A stretch of 54,876 bases of DNA from CAYPHA01 sp964410215 (lineage in GTDB: Bacteria; Calditrichota; Calditrichia; Calditrichales; CAYPHA01), in contig CAYPHA010000028.1 in assembly GCA_964410215.1 (NCBI GenBank), positions 1 to 54,876 of the forward strand, written 5' to 3'. The translations under genes were made by a program, and so were the position numbers. The first letter of the stretch is position 1, and each line of letters starts with the position of its first letter. The notes under the pieces were generated by a model. That model did not search any database. It was not told the origin of the DNA and was given only the letters and a program-made list of their open reading frames with translations. Positions 1 through 11,200 of this stretch are shown piece after piece.

Positions 1-2868
1 ATACCTGAAGGCCCTGTAAGATATGGTTCTGACAGTTGGTACAATCATGTACGCTATGCCGTAAAAACAGCTGATGAGTTGGGTATAAAATTTGGTATAA
101 TGAATTGTCCGGGTTGGGCGACTGCCGGTGGACCTTGGATATCGCCTGAACAATCAATGAAAATGTTAGTATGGAATAAAACTTTTATTGAAGGAGGAAA
201 GCGTTGGAGGGGTAAAATAGAAACGCCCCCATCTAAATACGGATTCTATAAAGATATTGCACTACTGGCTGTAAAAGAGAAAGGCCCTCCAATACTTGCT
301 GAAAAAAACATAGATAGTACTGAAATCTTATTCTCTTTCAATGAGTCTGTTGAAGCAAGGTTATTGACAATTCCCGCCTGTGCAGATAAAAAATATAGCG
401 GAAGAATTGAAGTATCAAATAATGGCAAGCATTTCAGAACGATACACAATTTTGAAGTAAATAGTAAAAGTTGGCTCATGCCGATAGATATCCCTTTTTT
501 AGCAACCAGGGCTGCTAACTTTAGATTAAAACTGAAATCAGGAAAATTGAGAGGAAAAGTTATTCTGTCGAATAATGATAGAATAAATAATCTCTCCGCA
601 GAACTTGGTTTTCACTCATATCCTCAGAATTTTTTAGAAGTAAATGATAACCCTCTCGTAATAGAAGAATATAAGAACATATCTCACCTGATAAAAAAAG
701 ATGGTAGCCTGGAATGGGATGTCCCTGAAGGCAATTGGTCTATAATCAGACTTGGATATACCACTACAGGAGCAACCAATCATCCGGCAGCTAAAGAAGG
801 CACAGGACTTGAAGTAGATAAGTTTGACAGCGAAGCTATTACCCACCATTTCAACAAAAGTTTGGGACGAATTATTGATGATTCACACATATACCTCGGC
901 AATACGTTTACCAAAGTGGTTATTGATAGCTGGGAAGCTGAAAGCCAAAACTGGACAGAATCAATGTTTGAATTATTTGAAGAACGAAAAGGATATAGTC
1001 TGAGCGAATACCTGTTATGCTTAACAGGGTACTATGTAAACTCAAAACAGGAGACAAATGCTTTTTTTCGTGATTTTCGCTCAACATTGGGAGATCTGTA
1101 TGCAGATGTTTTTTTCGGAACAATGTCTGATTTGGCACATAACAAAGGCTTGAAAGTTTTTGCAGAACCTTACGGCGGACTTATTGACAAGTTCAAAATA
1201 GTCCCCAACATAGATGTCCCTGCTACTGAATTTTGGAATCATGATTTATTTAAAGGATTTGGAGCGGCTGTTTCGGTAGCCCATACCACCGGGAAGAATG
1301 TAATTATGGCAGAGGCATTTACAAGCCGGCCACCCCATCAGAGCAGATGGAAGGAAATACCTTCGAACTTAAAAGTGCTTGGAGATATAGCCTATACCAC
1401 AGGGGTGAATTTGTTTGTACTACATTCATATGTACATCAACCACGTAACGATGTATTCCCCGGATTTACCCTCGGACGCTATGGAACACACTTCGGAATA
1501 GGAAATTCATGGTGGCAACTGGCTGATGGTTGGATAGATTATTTAAGGAGATGTCAGTATCTGTTACAGTATGGCAAACCTGTGGCTGACTTTCTCTTTC
1601 TGGTCACGGAAGAATTATCACGAGAAAAACGAGACTTAAACTATCCATGGTTATCAGGATACAAAGGTGATTATTTATCCATAAATCAGTTAAAAACACT
1701 TAGCGTACAAGATGGAAAACTAATCACACCAGGAGGACATTCCTACAGGGTGCTCTTTTTACCTGATAAATGGAGAGCATCAACAGAGACTATTTCCTGT
1801 TTAAAAAAATTGAGTGACGCTGGAGCAAAGATAATTGGCACACCCCCATTTGAACCCGAAGGCATTGTGGATATAAAAGACGATGACCAGGAATGGAAGA
1901 AATCTATTGAAAATTGGGAATTTAAAGAATTTGCAGACCATGAAGACTTTGTTTCTCAGGATTTGAGAGCAGACAGCAGATTACGATTCACGCACCGTGC
2001 TGATAATGATATGGATATATACTTTATAGTAAATCCCACAAGTGATAGTATCTCTGATCAATTGGGTTTTAGAATAACAGGTCGGAAACCAGAATTATGG
2101 GATGCCGTTTCCGGCAAACAACTGTCAACGCCGTCATACACAATTACTGATAGCTACACACATATTGACATTAACCTGATTAAAAATCAATCACTTTTTG
2201 TTGTGTTTCGCAAAAAGACCGAATCAAAAGCGCATGTAGCTCATTCGGTGACTAAAGTTAAGGAAGAACTTATAACAGGAAAATGGACTGTAATATTTGA
2301 AAGAAATAGAGGTGCACCAAAACAAATTCAGTTAAACTCATTATACTCTTTTACAGAACATAAAGAATCAGGAGTAAAATACTTTTCAGGTCTTGCTGAA
2401 TACAAAAACGACTTTGTTATTGATAATATGGCAAATTTATACCAGTTAGATCTTGGTGAGGTGTATGATTTGGCAGAAGTAAAAATAAATGGTAAAAAGG
2501 CGGGTACTCTTTGGAGCACACCCTTTATTATTGATATAACTGAATTTGTGAATGAAGGAAAGAATGAACTCTCAATTACTGTTGCAAACAGATGGATAAA
2601 CAGATTGATTGGGGATGAACAGATGGTCAAAGAAAATATCAAAAGTAAAAATAATAGCGAAAAAAATAATTCTACTGCTTTTGAAAACATTTTCTCAGCA
2701 GGTGCTATTGATGGATTTCCAGAATGGTGGAGTAATCCTGCAATAAAACGTCACAGAATAACATTTACAACATGGAATCATTATGAAAAGACTGATGACT
2801 TAGTGAAGTCTGGTGTAATTGGTCCTGTGAGAATTATTTCCTCTACACATATGAATTCAAACGAATGA
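1..2868 (+). CDS. GH106 alpha-L-rhamnosidase, 5'-truncated by the window edge
   Basis: Predicted exo-acting enzyme that removes terminal alpha-L-rhamnose from a polysaccharide or oligosaccharide outside the cytoplasm. The frame is open from base 1: the first 26 codons (I-P-E-G-P-V-R-Y-G-S-D-S-W) align with an internal part of the complete homologue at 25174, so about 100 N-terminal residues lie outside the window and the TTG at 79 is not a real start. GH106 hallmarks are NCPGWATAGGPWI near 105-140, the conserved IDSWEAESQNWT stretch near 922-957, AEPYGG near 1162-1179, AEAFTSRP near 1309 and the terminal SGVIGPVRI. A discoidin-like segment (about 320-590) interrupts the catalytic region as in the 25174 paralogue, and a GH2-like jelly roll lies near 2380-2630. 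The sequence is AT-rich, unlike the GH106 at 8253. The family call is strong; substrate specificity is inferred. Confidence 0.9.
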   Translation: MPEGPVRYGSDSWYNHVRYAVKTADELGIKFGIMNCPGWATAGGPWISPEQSMKMLVWNKTFIEGGKRWRGKIETPPSKYGFYKDIALLAVKEKGPPILAEKNIDSTEILFSFNESVEARLLTIPACADKKYSGRIEVSNNGKHFRTIHNFEVNSKSWLMPIDIPFLATRAANFRLKLKSGKLRGKVILSNNDRINNLSAELGFHSYPQNFLEVNDNPLVIEEYKNISHLIKKDGSLEWDVPEGNWSIIRLGYTTTGATNHPAAKEGTGLEVDKFDSEAITHHFNKSLGRIIDDSHIYLGNTFTKVVIDSWEAESQNWTESMFELFEERKGYSLSEYLLCLTGYYVNSKQETNAFFRDFRSTLGDLYADVFFGTMSDLAHNKGLKVFAEPYGGLIDKFKIVPNIDVPATEFWNHDLFKGFGAAVSVAHTTGKNVIMAEAFTSRPPHQSRWKEIPSNLKVLGDIAYTTGVNLFVLHSYVHQPRNDVFPGFTLGRYGTHFGIGNSWWQLADGWIDYLRRCQYLLQYGKPVADFLFLVTEELSREKRDLNYPWLSGYKGDYLSINQLKTLSVQDGKLITPGGHSYRVLFLPDKWRASTETISCLKKLSDAGAKIIGTPPFEPEGIVDIKDDDQEWKKSIENWEFKEFADHEDFVSQDLRADSRLRFTHRADNDMDIYFIVNPTSDSISDQLGFRITGRKPELWDAVSGKQLSTPSYTITDSYTHIDINLIKNQSLFVVFRKKTESKAHVAHSVTKVKEELITGKWTVIFERNRGAPKQIQLNSLYSFTEHKESGVKYFSGLAEYKNDFVIDNMANLYQLDLGEVYDLAEVKINGKKAGTLWSTPFIIDITEFVNEGKNELSITVANRWINRLIGDEQMVKENIKSKNNSEKNNSTAFENIFSAGAIDGFPEWWSNPAIKRHRITFTTWNHYEKTDDLVKSGVIGPVRIISSTHMNSNE

Positions 2869-2959
2869 GTCATGCCACTCCAGGGCAATTGTATCGCCTG
2901 TTATTTTATGCAATAAATGTCTTGTCCCAAAACTAATAAACTGAATAGAATAATAGAAC

Positions 2960-4462
2960 ATGAGATATTTCTTTCCATATATTGGGGCTTTGATCCTTAT
3001 TACGTGTCAACCGGACCATAAAACCGAATCAACCTCACAGAATAAATATCTGCCAAAATTACCCGATCCGGAAAAATATGAGTTGGTATTCAATGATGAA
3101 TTCGAAGGCAAAACTCTGGACTGGACTGTCTGGGATTCTGAGGATACGATAAAAACATCTGCCAGTGGACAGAAAACCTTTCGCTCAAAAGCAAATATTG
3201 AGGTAGCCGATGGCTTGCTGAAACTTATGGTTAAAAAAGAGAGCATTAACGGCTCGGAATGGACCGCTGCCTTTGTCTGGCTTCGCAAAGTTTTTGGACC
3301 CAATACCTATTACGAAAGTAAATTCCTGAACACAAAAGCTACCGGTGTTAATAATGCTTTTTGGATGGCCTGTAAAACCAAAAAACGAGGATCAGGAGCT
3401 TATTCCAATCATTATGAAATTGACTGTCCGGAGAATAAATTGCACACGGACGGATCTATTCATTCACACCTGGCCTGGCATGATTGGAAAACCAATAGCT
3501 ACTACGACGGGCAGCATATTGCTCAGGGATTCGGCATGAGAACGCGTAATACCGACTTTCATACATGGGGTCTATGGGTCGGTGAAACTTCTATGATTAT
3601 TTATTATGATGGCATGGAACAATGGCGGGGAACAACCCACAAAAAATATTCCGATCAATATTGTTCGGGTATCGGAAAATTCCAGGAATGGAATCCTCAG
3701 GAAGAAGAAAGAGCGTATGGAAAATTCGGGCAGGATGACTGGTGCTATTATGGCGGATACAATGGTGATGAAATGAATGTCTGTTTTAGCACTATTCCAT
3801 GGTCTGGCATTGGAACACCCCTAACAGTCGATTCTGAGAACTGCTATATGGGTGTTGACTATATACGGATATTCAAACTTAAAAGTGATTTAAATACCGC
3901 TGCAATCCAAAAACAAACAGTAATACATAAAAACGAAAATATCACCCTGGTTCAGCCAGTAGCTCTCAATGAAGATGAAACGCATTATTTTAGTTTTGTC
4001 GCCAATAAAAAAAGTGACTGTAGTATCTCAATATCGCTTTTATCAGGGGAAAAGGAATTATCAAATACAACGATCACCGCGAACAATGAAATTGAAATTT
4101 TTAATGGTTCGGCTCTGACATCCACGGAGACAAGTTATCCGGCAAAGCAGCAATCGAAAGACTATTTTAAAAATGGATCAGATTACCTGGTGGTAGGAAG
4201 AATTACAGCGAAAAAGGATCAAAAAGATATTATCAGTTATAAGATATTTGATTTAGCAAATGAAATACCAAAAAAAGAACCCTTTCTGTATCATAATTTA
4301 GATGACTTTGGAAATACAAACCTGACTTCTGAATGGGATTTAAGTCAAAAAATAGATGCTTCGCAATTCATTTCAGCCATGATTTTTCAATTTACCGACG
4401 CAGCAACGATAAATCAATTTAAGTTCGCCTCAAATTATTTAGCAGTTGTCAATACTTTTTAA
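2960..4462 (+). CDS. GH16 family endo-glycosidase lipoprotein
   Basis: Predicted retaining endo-hydrolase of beta-linked polysaccharide. GH16 includes agarases, carrageenases, porphyranases and laminarinases. The N-terminus (MRYFFPYIGALILITCQ) is a short lipoprotein signal with Cys16 as the likely lipidated residue, so it is probably membrane-anchored. The catalytic GH16 signature E-x-D-x-x-E is seen as EIDCPE: E153 (nucleophile), D155 and E158 (acid/base). The surrounding segments FNDEFEG, NNAFWM, HTWGLWVG and YYDGME are typical of a GH16 beta-jelly roll covering residues 40-310. Residues 320-500 form an extra beta-rich region I do not recognise, possibly carbohydrate-binding. It lies 91 bp after the GH106 and 19 bp before a sulfatase, which suggests one transcription unit. 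The extra residue between D155 and E158 (D-C-P-E) matches the beta-bulge GH16 type, but I cannot fix the subfamily. Confidence 0.88.
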   Translation: MRYFFPYIGALILITCQPDHKTESTSQNKYLPKLPDPEKYELVFNDEFEGKTLDWTVWDSEDTIKTSASGQKTFRSKANIEVADGLLKLMVKKESINGSEWTAAFVWLRKVFGPNTYYESKFLNTKATGVNNAFWMACKTKKRGSGAYSNHYEIDCPENKLHTDGSIHSHLAWHDWKTNSYYDGQHIAQGFGMRTRNTDFHTWGLWVGETSMIIYYDGMEQWRGTTHKKYSDQYCSGIGKFQEWNPQEEERAYGKFGQDDWCYYGGYNGDEMNVCFSTIPWSGIGTPLTVDSENCYMGVDYIRIFKLKSDLNTAAIQKQTVIHKNENITLVQPVALNEDETHYFSFVANKKSDCSISISLLSGEKELSNTTITANNEIEIFNGSALTSTETSYPAKQQSKDYFKNGSDYLVVGRITAKKDQKDIISYKIFDLANEIPKKEPFLYHNLDDFGNTNLTSEWDLSQKIDASQFISAMIFQFTDAATINQFKFASNYLAVVNTF

Positions 4463-4481
4463 TTGAAAAGGAATTAATTTA

Positions 4482-6017
4482 ATGAAACGAAGGGATTTTC
4501 TGCAGCTTACAGGGATTAGTGTGGCAGGTACGGCGTTTCCCTCATGGATTGGGTGTTCGGGTAAAAAAACGCTGAAATCCAGGCCTAATATGGTCGTTTT
4601 TATTACCGATGACGAAAGCTGGCTGGAGCGGAGTATCTATGGTTGGTCACATATTCCCACACCCAATTTTGATCGCGTAGCGGGCGGGGGCATCCTCTTC
4701 ACCCATGGTTACACATCAGCGCCATCCTGTGCGCCTTCACGTGCTTCTCTTCTGACCGGCCGGAATTTCTGGGAGCTGGAGGAAGGCGCATTCATACAGG
4801 CGTGGATCCCTGGAAAATTTCCGTTGTTGCCGGATCTGATGGAGGCAGGAGGGTATCATGTCGGTTATACCGGCAAGGGCTGGGGCCCTGGTCTGGTGCC
4901 GGATTCCATCCGGTCTCGTAATCCCGCTGGCAAGGCATATAATAGTGTAAAGCGTGAAAATCAGGAACCCGGTATTCGGGATATTGATTATGCCGGGAAT
5001 TTCAAAGCTTTCCTGGATGAAAACAGCGCTGAAAAGCCATTCTGGTTCTGGGTAGGCGCAATTGAACCCCATACGCCTTATGGCGACGAGAACTACAAAC
5101 GGTTAGCTTCTAAATATGGTGTAAAACAGGAGGACATCAAGGTCCCTGGATTTATCCCCGACACGCCGGGTGTTCGCCGCATGCGCGGGAATATGCTCTA
5201 CGAGGTTTGCCATGCAGACGAAGATCTTGGCAGGATTATGGACATTTTGAAAGAGCATGGGAATATTGAGAATACGTTACTGATTGTTACTTCGGATAAT
5301 GGAACACAGATCCCGCGCTCCAAAGCCAATGTCTACGACTGGGGCCTGCATGAACCAATGGCAATGATGTGGCCGGCCCGCATAAAAGCAGGGCGAAAGG
5401 TGGATGATTTTGTCAACTTTATCGACCTTGCCCCTACGATGCTCGAGGCAGCCGGCCTTACAATACCATCGGATATGAGTGGACGCAGTTTAATGGACAT
5501 TTTCAGTTCCGAAGCATCAGGCCAGGTTGATCCCAGCCGTATTTGGACAACCGGTGGCCTGGAGTGGCATGGCGAATTTGATCCCGTTAACCGGGCAGCA
5601 CGGATGATACGGGACGAACGCTATCAGTATATAGTCAATTATGGAACCGGTTCCATCTATGGAAAACCTACTCCTGAAAAGCGCTTACCGGATTCCGAGT
5701 TTGAGCAAACAGCTCACACAGGTTCCATAAAAGATCTCCTGGAAAAACATGCAGATCATCCAAAGATTAAACCATTCATCCCTTTACTCACGCAGCCGCG
5801 TCCGAAGGAAGAACTGTATGATTGTCAGGAAGATCCCTGGCAGTTAAATAACCTGGCAGGTTCACCGGAACATGCTTCTATTAAAGAAAAACTAAAAGCC
5901 AGGCTGGAGGCCTACCAGCGACAGACAAGAGATCCACGGATCACCGGTGATATGGAGATTTTTAAAAGGACACGCGCCTTTGTGCAGGATCGAAAAAGGC
6001 GCAGATATCAGGACTAA
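4482..6017 (+). CDS. S1-family arylsulfatase with Tat/lipoprotein signal
   Basis: Predicted type I sulfatase that removes sulfate esters from a glycan. The modification motif C83-A-P-S-R87 (within PSCAPSRASLLTGR) is the Cys-type site that a formylglycine-generating enzyme or anSME must convert; no such enzyme is in the window. The metal-site motifs ITDDES near residue 43 and TSDNGTQ near residue 270 are present, and GLHEPMAMMWP supplies a typical active-site His region. The N-terminus MKRRDFLQLTG is a twin-arginine signal, followed by a Cys lipobox-like IGCSG, so it is probably exported folded and lipid-anchored. Length (511 aa) is normal for S1. The ATG at 4482 has an AAAGGA ribosome site 10 bp upstream. 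It sits between GH16 and a beta-helix enzyme. Sulfatase call is firm; the sulfated sugar is unknown. Confidence 0.94.
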   Translation: MKRRDFLQLTGISVAGTAFPSWIGCSGKKTLKSRPNMVVFITDDESWLERSIYGWSHIPTPNFDRVAGGGILFTHGYTSAPSCAPSRASLLTGRNFWELEEGAFIQAWIPGKFPLLPDLMEAGGYHVGYTGKGWGPGLVPDSIRSRNPAGKAYNSVKRENQEPGIRDIDYAGNFKAFLDENSAEKPFWFWVGAIEPHTPYGDENYKRLASKYGVKQEDIKVPGFIPDTPGVRRMRGNMLYEVCHADEDLGRIMDILKEHGNIENTLLIVTSDNGTQIPRSKANVYDWGLHEPMAMMWPARIKAGRKVDDFVNFIDLAPTMLEAAGLTIPSDMSGRSLMDIFSSEASGQVDPSRIWTTGGLEWHGEFDPVNRAARMIRDERYQYIVNYGTGSIYGKPTPEKRLPDSEFEQTAHTGSIKDLLEKHADHPKIKPFIPLLTQPRPKEELYDCQEDPWQLNNLAGSPEHASIKEKLKARLEAYQRQTRDPRITGDMEIFKRTRAFVQDRKRRRYQD

Positions 6018-6019
6018 GA

Positions 6020-6039
6020 ATAAGTTGGAACGAACTTAT
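6020..6039 (+). terminator. Possible weak stem-loop after the sulfatase gene
   Basis: A perfect 7-bp inverted repeat, ATAAGTT-GGAACG-AACTTAT, begins three bases after the sulfatase stop codon and is followed by CTTATTTC. The stem is AT-rich, so termination would be weak. It could also be a processing or stability hairpin between the two genes. Confidence 0.3.
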
Positions 6040-6117
6040 CTTATTTCTAACGACGCAAATCCTACCACATTTCTGCAAATTTGAGAATCCCGTCACATTG
6101 TTATTAAGGAAACCGCT

Positions 6118-8136
6118 TTGACAATTTGGATCAATGACATCTTTAGACTTTCGTTTTTTATTGCGATCATCTTTACTTACGGATGCAACTTGTTACCTGA
6201 TAAAGGAGACACTGACAGCTATATATTTCCGGGTTTCGACTGGGAAGACCACACGGAACAGTTTGCTGATATGGCCAGACCTGTTAGTTATGTTATACAG
6301 ATAGCACAGGACAAGTCATTTTTAACCATCATTGATCAGGATACAATAGCTCTCTCTCGCTATGTTCATGACCAGCCATTTATGGAAGGAACCTACTACT
6401 GGCGTGTGAGAAGCATCACATTCGATGGTGAAGTTTCCAATTGGAGCAAAATCAATACGTTTACCATTACACCCCCGCAGGAGGTTATTGATGTTACACC
6501 TTCTGATTACGGTGAAGATTGCACGGAATCTGTTCAGGCCGTTGTAAGGGAAGCCGAAAAACTGGCTGCTTCCGGGAAAAGTGTCAGACTTGTATTCCCG
6601 GCAGGTGATTATCATTTTGATGACACCTTCTCGGGTGCGCTTATTGAGCTGAATGGGGTGAGCAATATAGAGATCGTAGGAACGGGAGCAACCCTGAATT
6701 TCCCAAACAGAGACCAGGGTTTAATTAAAGCAACCGCTTGCGAGAATATTTCCATCAACGGGTTTATTGTAACCTACCCCAATAGGGTATTCAGGGTGCA
6801 GGGATATATTGAAGCAGTATATCCGGAAACCAGGATGATTACAGTTTCACTGGAAGAGGATTCCCCGGGTTTTGATGAATCCACCCATTTTAACCGGGAT
6901 ATATTTATCCTGCTCGATCCGGGAATCAATGGTCGTTTGAAGGACTTCTCCTCAAGTTTTTACAGGATGAGTAGTTATGACGAGAATACCGATGGAACTT
7001 ATACGATCAAACTTGACAGCGGCGGAAATATTTCAGATTGGGAAGTTGGCGGAAGGTTTGTTTATCATTTCAGGGGTGGCTCCGCAATCTTTGTAGATTT
7101 CCCTGAATCAAAAAATATGACCGCATTCAATCTGACAACCGATGGATGGGGACAAATGGGTTTTGTCTCGGTAAAAGGTTCCAATTTCAATATTTTGCAT
7201 TGCAATACCATCATGGCTGAAGGCAAATGGATGATGGGCAATGCCGACGGGGTTCACATAAGGGAGCATCTGACCGGCCCGTGGATCGAAGGAACGCATA
7301 TACAGGGTCTGGGCGATGACGGGCTTGCACTGTATGCACGCCCGATGGTGGTGGTGGCTTTAAAACCTGAGGGCAACCCCAAGGCTGCCATTATTGACAC
7401 TTTGTTCTTCAATCTTGAAACAGCTGATGAAGTTTCGTTCTTTGAACCCAGGCAGGGGAAAATAGTGCTCGAAACAACCATAGTAAGTGTGCCTCAGCAG
7501 GCAGATGGAAGGCACCTGGTGCTTTTTTCTGATGAACTACCTGATGGCATGATCACAGAGGAGGAGTTGACAAACGATGCTGAATATCAGCCCAGAGGTG
7601 GTTGGGATGCTGTGGCGAACTGGGGACAAATTCAGGACCGGACACAAATCTGGAACCGGTCCAAATCGTGTGGCGATTTTGTGATCCGCAACTCCAGATT
7701 CACCAATATTCGTCGCTTCGGCAGTGTGTTCAGAGCAAAAGGCGGTCTGATAGAATCAAATAGTTACGAGTCGGTGTCACGGCATGCGATCAATTTCAGG
7801 AATGAAACCTCATGGCCCAATGGTCTGTATGCCTCAGAGATCATTATTCGAAACAATTTTATTCGTGATACCGGATTCGACGGCGACGGAGATCATCCGG
7901 CGATATCTTTCGTTTTTGAAAGACGGGGCGGGGGCGCTGTCCAAAGCACCGGTGCCCGGAATATACTGATCGAAGGAAATACCTTTCAGAATTGTCCGTC
8001 GCCGGTTATTGGATTCAAAGCAGTAGACAATGTAGTAATCAGGAACAATAAACAACTAAATGAGAAAGGGCAATTCGTGCCGGTACAGTATCGGGCAGAG
8101 CGGTCGGAAAATATTCAACACAGAGGAGAAGAGTGA
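6118..8136 (+). CDS. Right-handed beta-helix glycoside hydrolase or lyase-like lipoprotein (GH110/GH28-like fold)
   Basis: Extracytoplasmic beta-helix protein, probably acting on galactose- or uronate-containing glycan. The start is TTG at 6118, with AAGGA 7 bp upstream; no in-frame ATG fits. The first residues give a lipoprotein signal ending FTYGCNLL. Residues 35-120 look like a fibronectin-type module (GTYYWRVRSITFDGEVSNW). From about 130 the protein begins the usual beta-helix entry (TESVQAVVREAEKL, then RLVFPAGDYHF). Repeated turns of parallel beta-helix follow to the end (NGFIVTYPN, IRNSRFTNI, IRNNFIRDTGFDG, IEGNTFQNC). The stretch NADGVHIREH followed by GLGDDGLALYARP (D400, D401) resembles the DD-bearing active-site coil of GH110 alpha-1,3-galactosidases and other beta-helix hydrolases. 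I cannot separate GH110, GH141 and polysaccharide-lyase alternatives by eye. Confidence 0.7.
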   Translation: MTIWINDIFRLSFFIAIIFTYGCNLLPDKGDTDSYIFPGFDWEDHTEQFADMARPVSYVIQIAQDKSFLTIIDQDTIALSRYVHDQPFMEGTYYWRVRSITFDGEVSNWSKINTFTITPPQEVIDVTPSDYGEDCTESVQAVVREAEKLAASGKSVRLVFPAGDYHFDDTFSGALIELNGVSNIEIVGTGATLNFPNRDQGLIKATACENISINGFIVTYPNRVFRVQGYIEAVYPETRMITVSLEEDSPGFDESTHFNRDIFILLDPGINGRLKDFSSSFYRMSSYDENTDGTYTIKLDSGGNISDWEVGGRFVYHFRGGSAIFVDFPESKNMTAFNLTTDGWGQMGFVSVKGSNFNILHCNTIMAEGKWMMGNADGVHIREHLTGPWIEGTHIQGLGDDGLALYARPMVVVALKPEGNPKAAIIDTLFFNLETADEVSFFEPRQGKIVLETTIVSVPQQADGRHLVLFSDELPDGMITEEELTNDAEYQPRGGWDAVANWGQIQDRTQIWNRSKSCGDFVIRNSRFTNIRRFGSVFRAKGGLIESNSYESVSRHAINFRNETSWPNGLYASEIIIRNNFIRDTGFDGDGDHPAISFVFERRGGGAVQSTGARNILIEGNTFQNCPSPVIGFKAVDNVVIRNNKQLNEKGQFVPVQYRAERSENIQHRGEE

Positions 8137-8252
8137 ATCTAACAGCCCATACATGAATTGCATCCATTTGTAGCGACCACTGTTTATCGCATCCCTGAAT
8201 GATTAGGATGTGGTTTTAGTGGTATCTGAAAAAACGGAATAAAAGGAATGCT

Positions 8253-11200
8253 ATGACGGGAAAAGTTTTTCTAATATCTGTATGGTTGGTTTTGCTGATG
8301 GCTGGCAGCAGTTTTTTACTGGTGGATGAAGGATCTATCCATAAGGATGATCTTTCAAGAGGGTTCACAGCCCCTGTCTCAGAAACCGGTGCGCATACCT
8401 GGTGGCACTGGATGAACGGGCATATCACCCGCGAGGGGATCACGCGCGACCTTGAAGCGATGAAGCAGGCGGGTTTGGCGGGTTTTACCATGTTCAATGT
8501 TTCGGAGGGGACACCCCCGGGCCCTGTAAAATTCATGAGCGAGCCATGGTGGGAGATGGTAGCCCACACCATCGATGAGTCAGAACGCCTTGGTTTGGAT
8601 ATGGGAGTGATGATCTGTGCGGGCTGGGCCACCACTGCCGGCCCATGGGTCACCCCCGATATGGCGATGCAGGAGGTGGTATGGACAGAACGCCGCGTTC
8701 AGGGCCCGGTGATTTTTGAGGGTCAACTGGATATTCCTGAGCCTGCCCTTGGTATAGAGCGCGACATGCAGCGTGATCCTGAGCGCAACAAACGGTACTA
8801 TGTTGACCGTGAAAAGGTCAGGGGGCACTACCGTGATATTGCTCTGCTGGCGTTCCCGACCCTACAAGGAGATCTTGTGGGTGATTCTGTGAGGCTCGAC
8901 GACTGGTGGGGCAAGGCTGGTTTTGAGAAGCTCAGTGAATACACACCCCAGGCAACGGGGGTTGCTGAATACGACCGCATCAATGCGGAACAGATCATCG
9001 ACCTGACCGCCCTTCTTGACGCAGATGGCCGCTTGCGCTGGGATGTGCCCCCGGGCGACTGGACACTGTTGCGGATGGGCTACCAGCCCACCGGTCGCCA
9101 GAACCACCCGGCTCCGGTTGAAGGCCGTGGGCTTGAGATCGACAAGTTGTCGGCCGCGGTGGCAGACCTTCACTGGAAGCACTTGATTGCGAAGATCGTG
9201 CATGTGGCGGGGGAGCGAACGGGCAAGACATTCACCAGGGTGCTGATCGACAGCTACGAGGCCGGCCACCAGAACTGGAGCCACAGTTTTGCCGGCGACT
9301 TCAGGAATCTCAGGGGGTATGACCTGACATCTTACCTGCCTGCGCTGACCGGACGTATTGTGGGTGCAGTTGAAGATACGGAGAGGTTCCTGTGGGACTT
9401 TCGCAAAACGATCAGCGACCTGAAAGTGGAGAACTACTACGGCCGCTTTGCCCGCCTGTGCAAACAGAGTGGCTTGCAGCTTGCTGTTGAAGGATACGGA
9501 CGCTACGGGAATTCCGATGATTTCGCCGCGACAGCCACAGCTGATATACCCATGTCTGAATGGTGGATTTTTGGAAATAGCCTGGAACACACCGCACGTT
9601 CGAAACTTGCCTCTTCCGTTGCCAACACATATAACCGTAAGATTGTAGATTCAGAAGCTTTTACGGCTGCCGGCAGACATATATTCATGGATCATCCATA
9701 CGCTTATAAAGCCCAGGGCGACTATATGTTTTGCCAGGGGGTGAACCGGTACAGTTACCATACATTTGCCCATGACCCCTATATGGTCCCGCCGGGCCTC
9801 GGACTGGGAAACAATGGATCGCGTTTTGACTCACGCAACACCTGGTGGCCATATGTGGGCAGTTACCTGGATTATGTGAGGCGGTGCCAGTACATGCTGC
9901 AGCAGGGCCGGACGGTTGCCGACCTGCTCTATTACGTGGGCGAGGATGCCCCAAAGGCTGCCAAACCGCGCAATGAGCTCGATCCTGTCCCTCCTGATGG
10001 TCTGGATTATGATTTCTGCAGCCGCGTGATCCTCGACCGACTGCAGGTCAGGGATGGGCGTCTTGTTCTTCCCGGGGGGGCTTCCTACCGGATGCTGGTG
10101 CTGCTGACCGGTGAGCGGCTGAACCTGGAGGAGATGCTGCGCATCGAACGGCTCGTGTTGGATGGTGCAGTTGTCGTTGGGGCGCGGCCCGGCCGCGTGT
10201 CGGGTTTGCAACAGGCCGCAAGTGATGAGTCCGGGATGCTGGATGCTGCCCGGCGGGTATGGGGCCATGCCGATGGCCAGGGCGTTAAGGAGTATGCATA
10301 CGGGAAGGGCCGTGTATATTTGGGGAAACCGCTGGAAGAGATATGTGCCGTGCTGGGTATCTTGCCTGATTTTGGCTTTGAGTTATACGGTGATGAAGCG
10401 TATGGCGAGACCCGGTACCCGGGAAACGGGATGGAATACATCCACCGTGAGATCGATGGGGATGATGTCTATTTTGTGAGCAATCAGCACCACCGTGAGA
10501 AGCACCTGGAGGTGTTCTTCAGGGTAGGCGGACGTGTTCCGGAGTTGTGGGACCCTTCTAACGGGCGCATTGCAGATGCTGCCGTATACAGGACATTACC
10601 CGATGGCCGCACCGGGGTAACATTAAGGCTGGATCCTGCCGGGTCTGTGTTTGTGGTGTTCCGTCGCCCGGCAGGCGACACACCGTCGATTATCCGGGTG
10701 GAGCATGAGGGGGATCCGGTATATGGAAACCTATACAAGGAAGGGGACAGGTTGATGCTGCGCAGCAGCGCGCCTGGAACATATAGGATTTTTAACAGCC
10801 AGGGAGGCAACAGGACCGTGATGATCGGGGAGGTGCCGGACGCGGTTGAGCTTGAAGGGCCCTGGCAGGTAGATTTTGAGCCTGGGCGGGGAGCACCAAA
10901 GCATGTCACCCTTGAAGGATTGCAGTGCCTGAGCAGTCATGAACAGGAGGGAATAAGGTATTTTTCGGGCACGGCCGTATACAGGATGGAGTTTGAAATT
11001 ACAAGCGGGATGCTTTCACGCGGCCGAAGGGTGACGCTCGACCTTGGCGATGTACAGGTGATCGCCCGTTTGTTAGTGAACGGGCAGGAGATGGGGGTGT
11101 TGTGGAAGGAGCCATACGCTGTTGATGTGACTAGGGCGCTGCGCCCGGGCCGGAACAGACTGGAAGTACACGTGGCCAACCTGTGGTTGAACCGCATACT

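Noticed and set aside
8190..8210. CATCC...GGATG hairpin before the second GH106
   Set aside because: Only a 5-bp stem with an 11-base loop; too weak to call a terminator or operator.
8862..9590. Long minus-strand open frame of 242 codons
   Set aside because: It lies wholly inside the GH106 gene, is rich in Arg, Pro and Gly as expected for the antisense of GC-rich codons, and has no recognisable motif.
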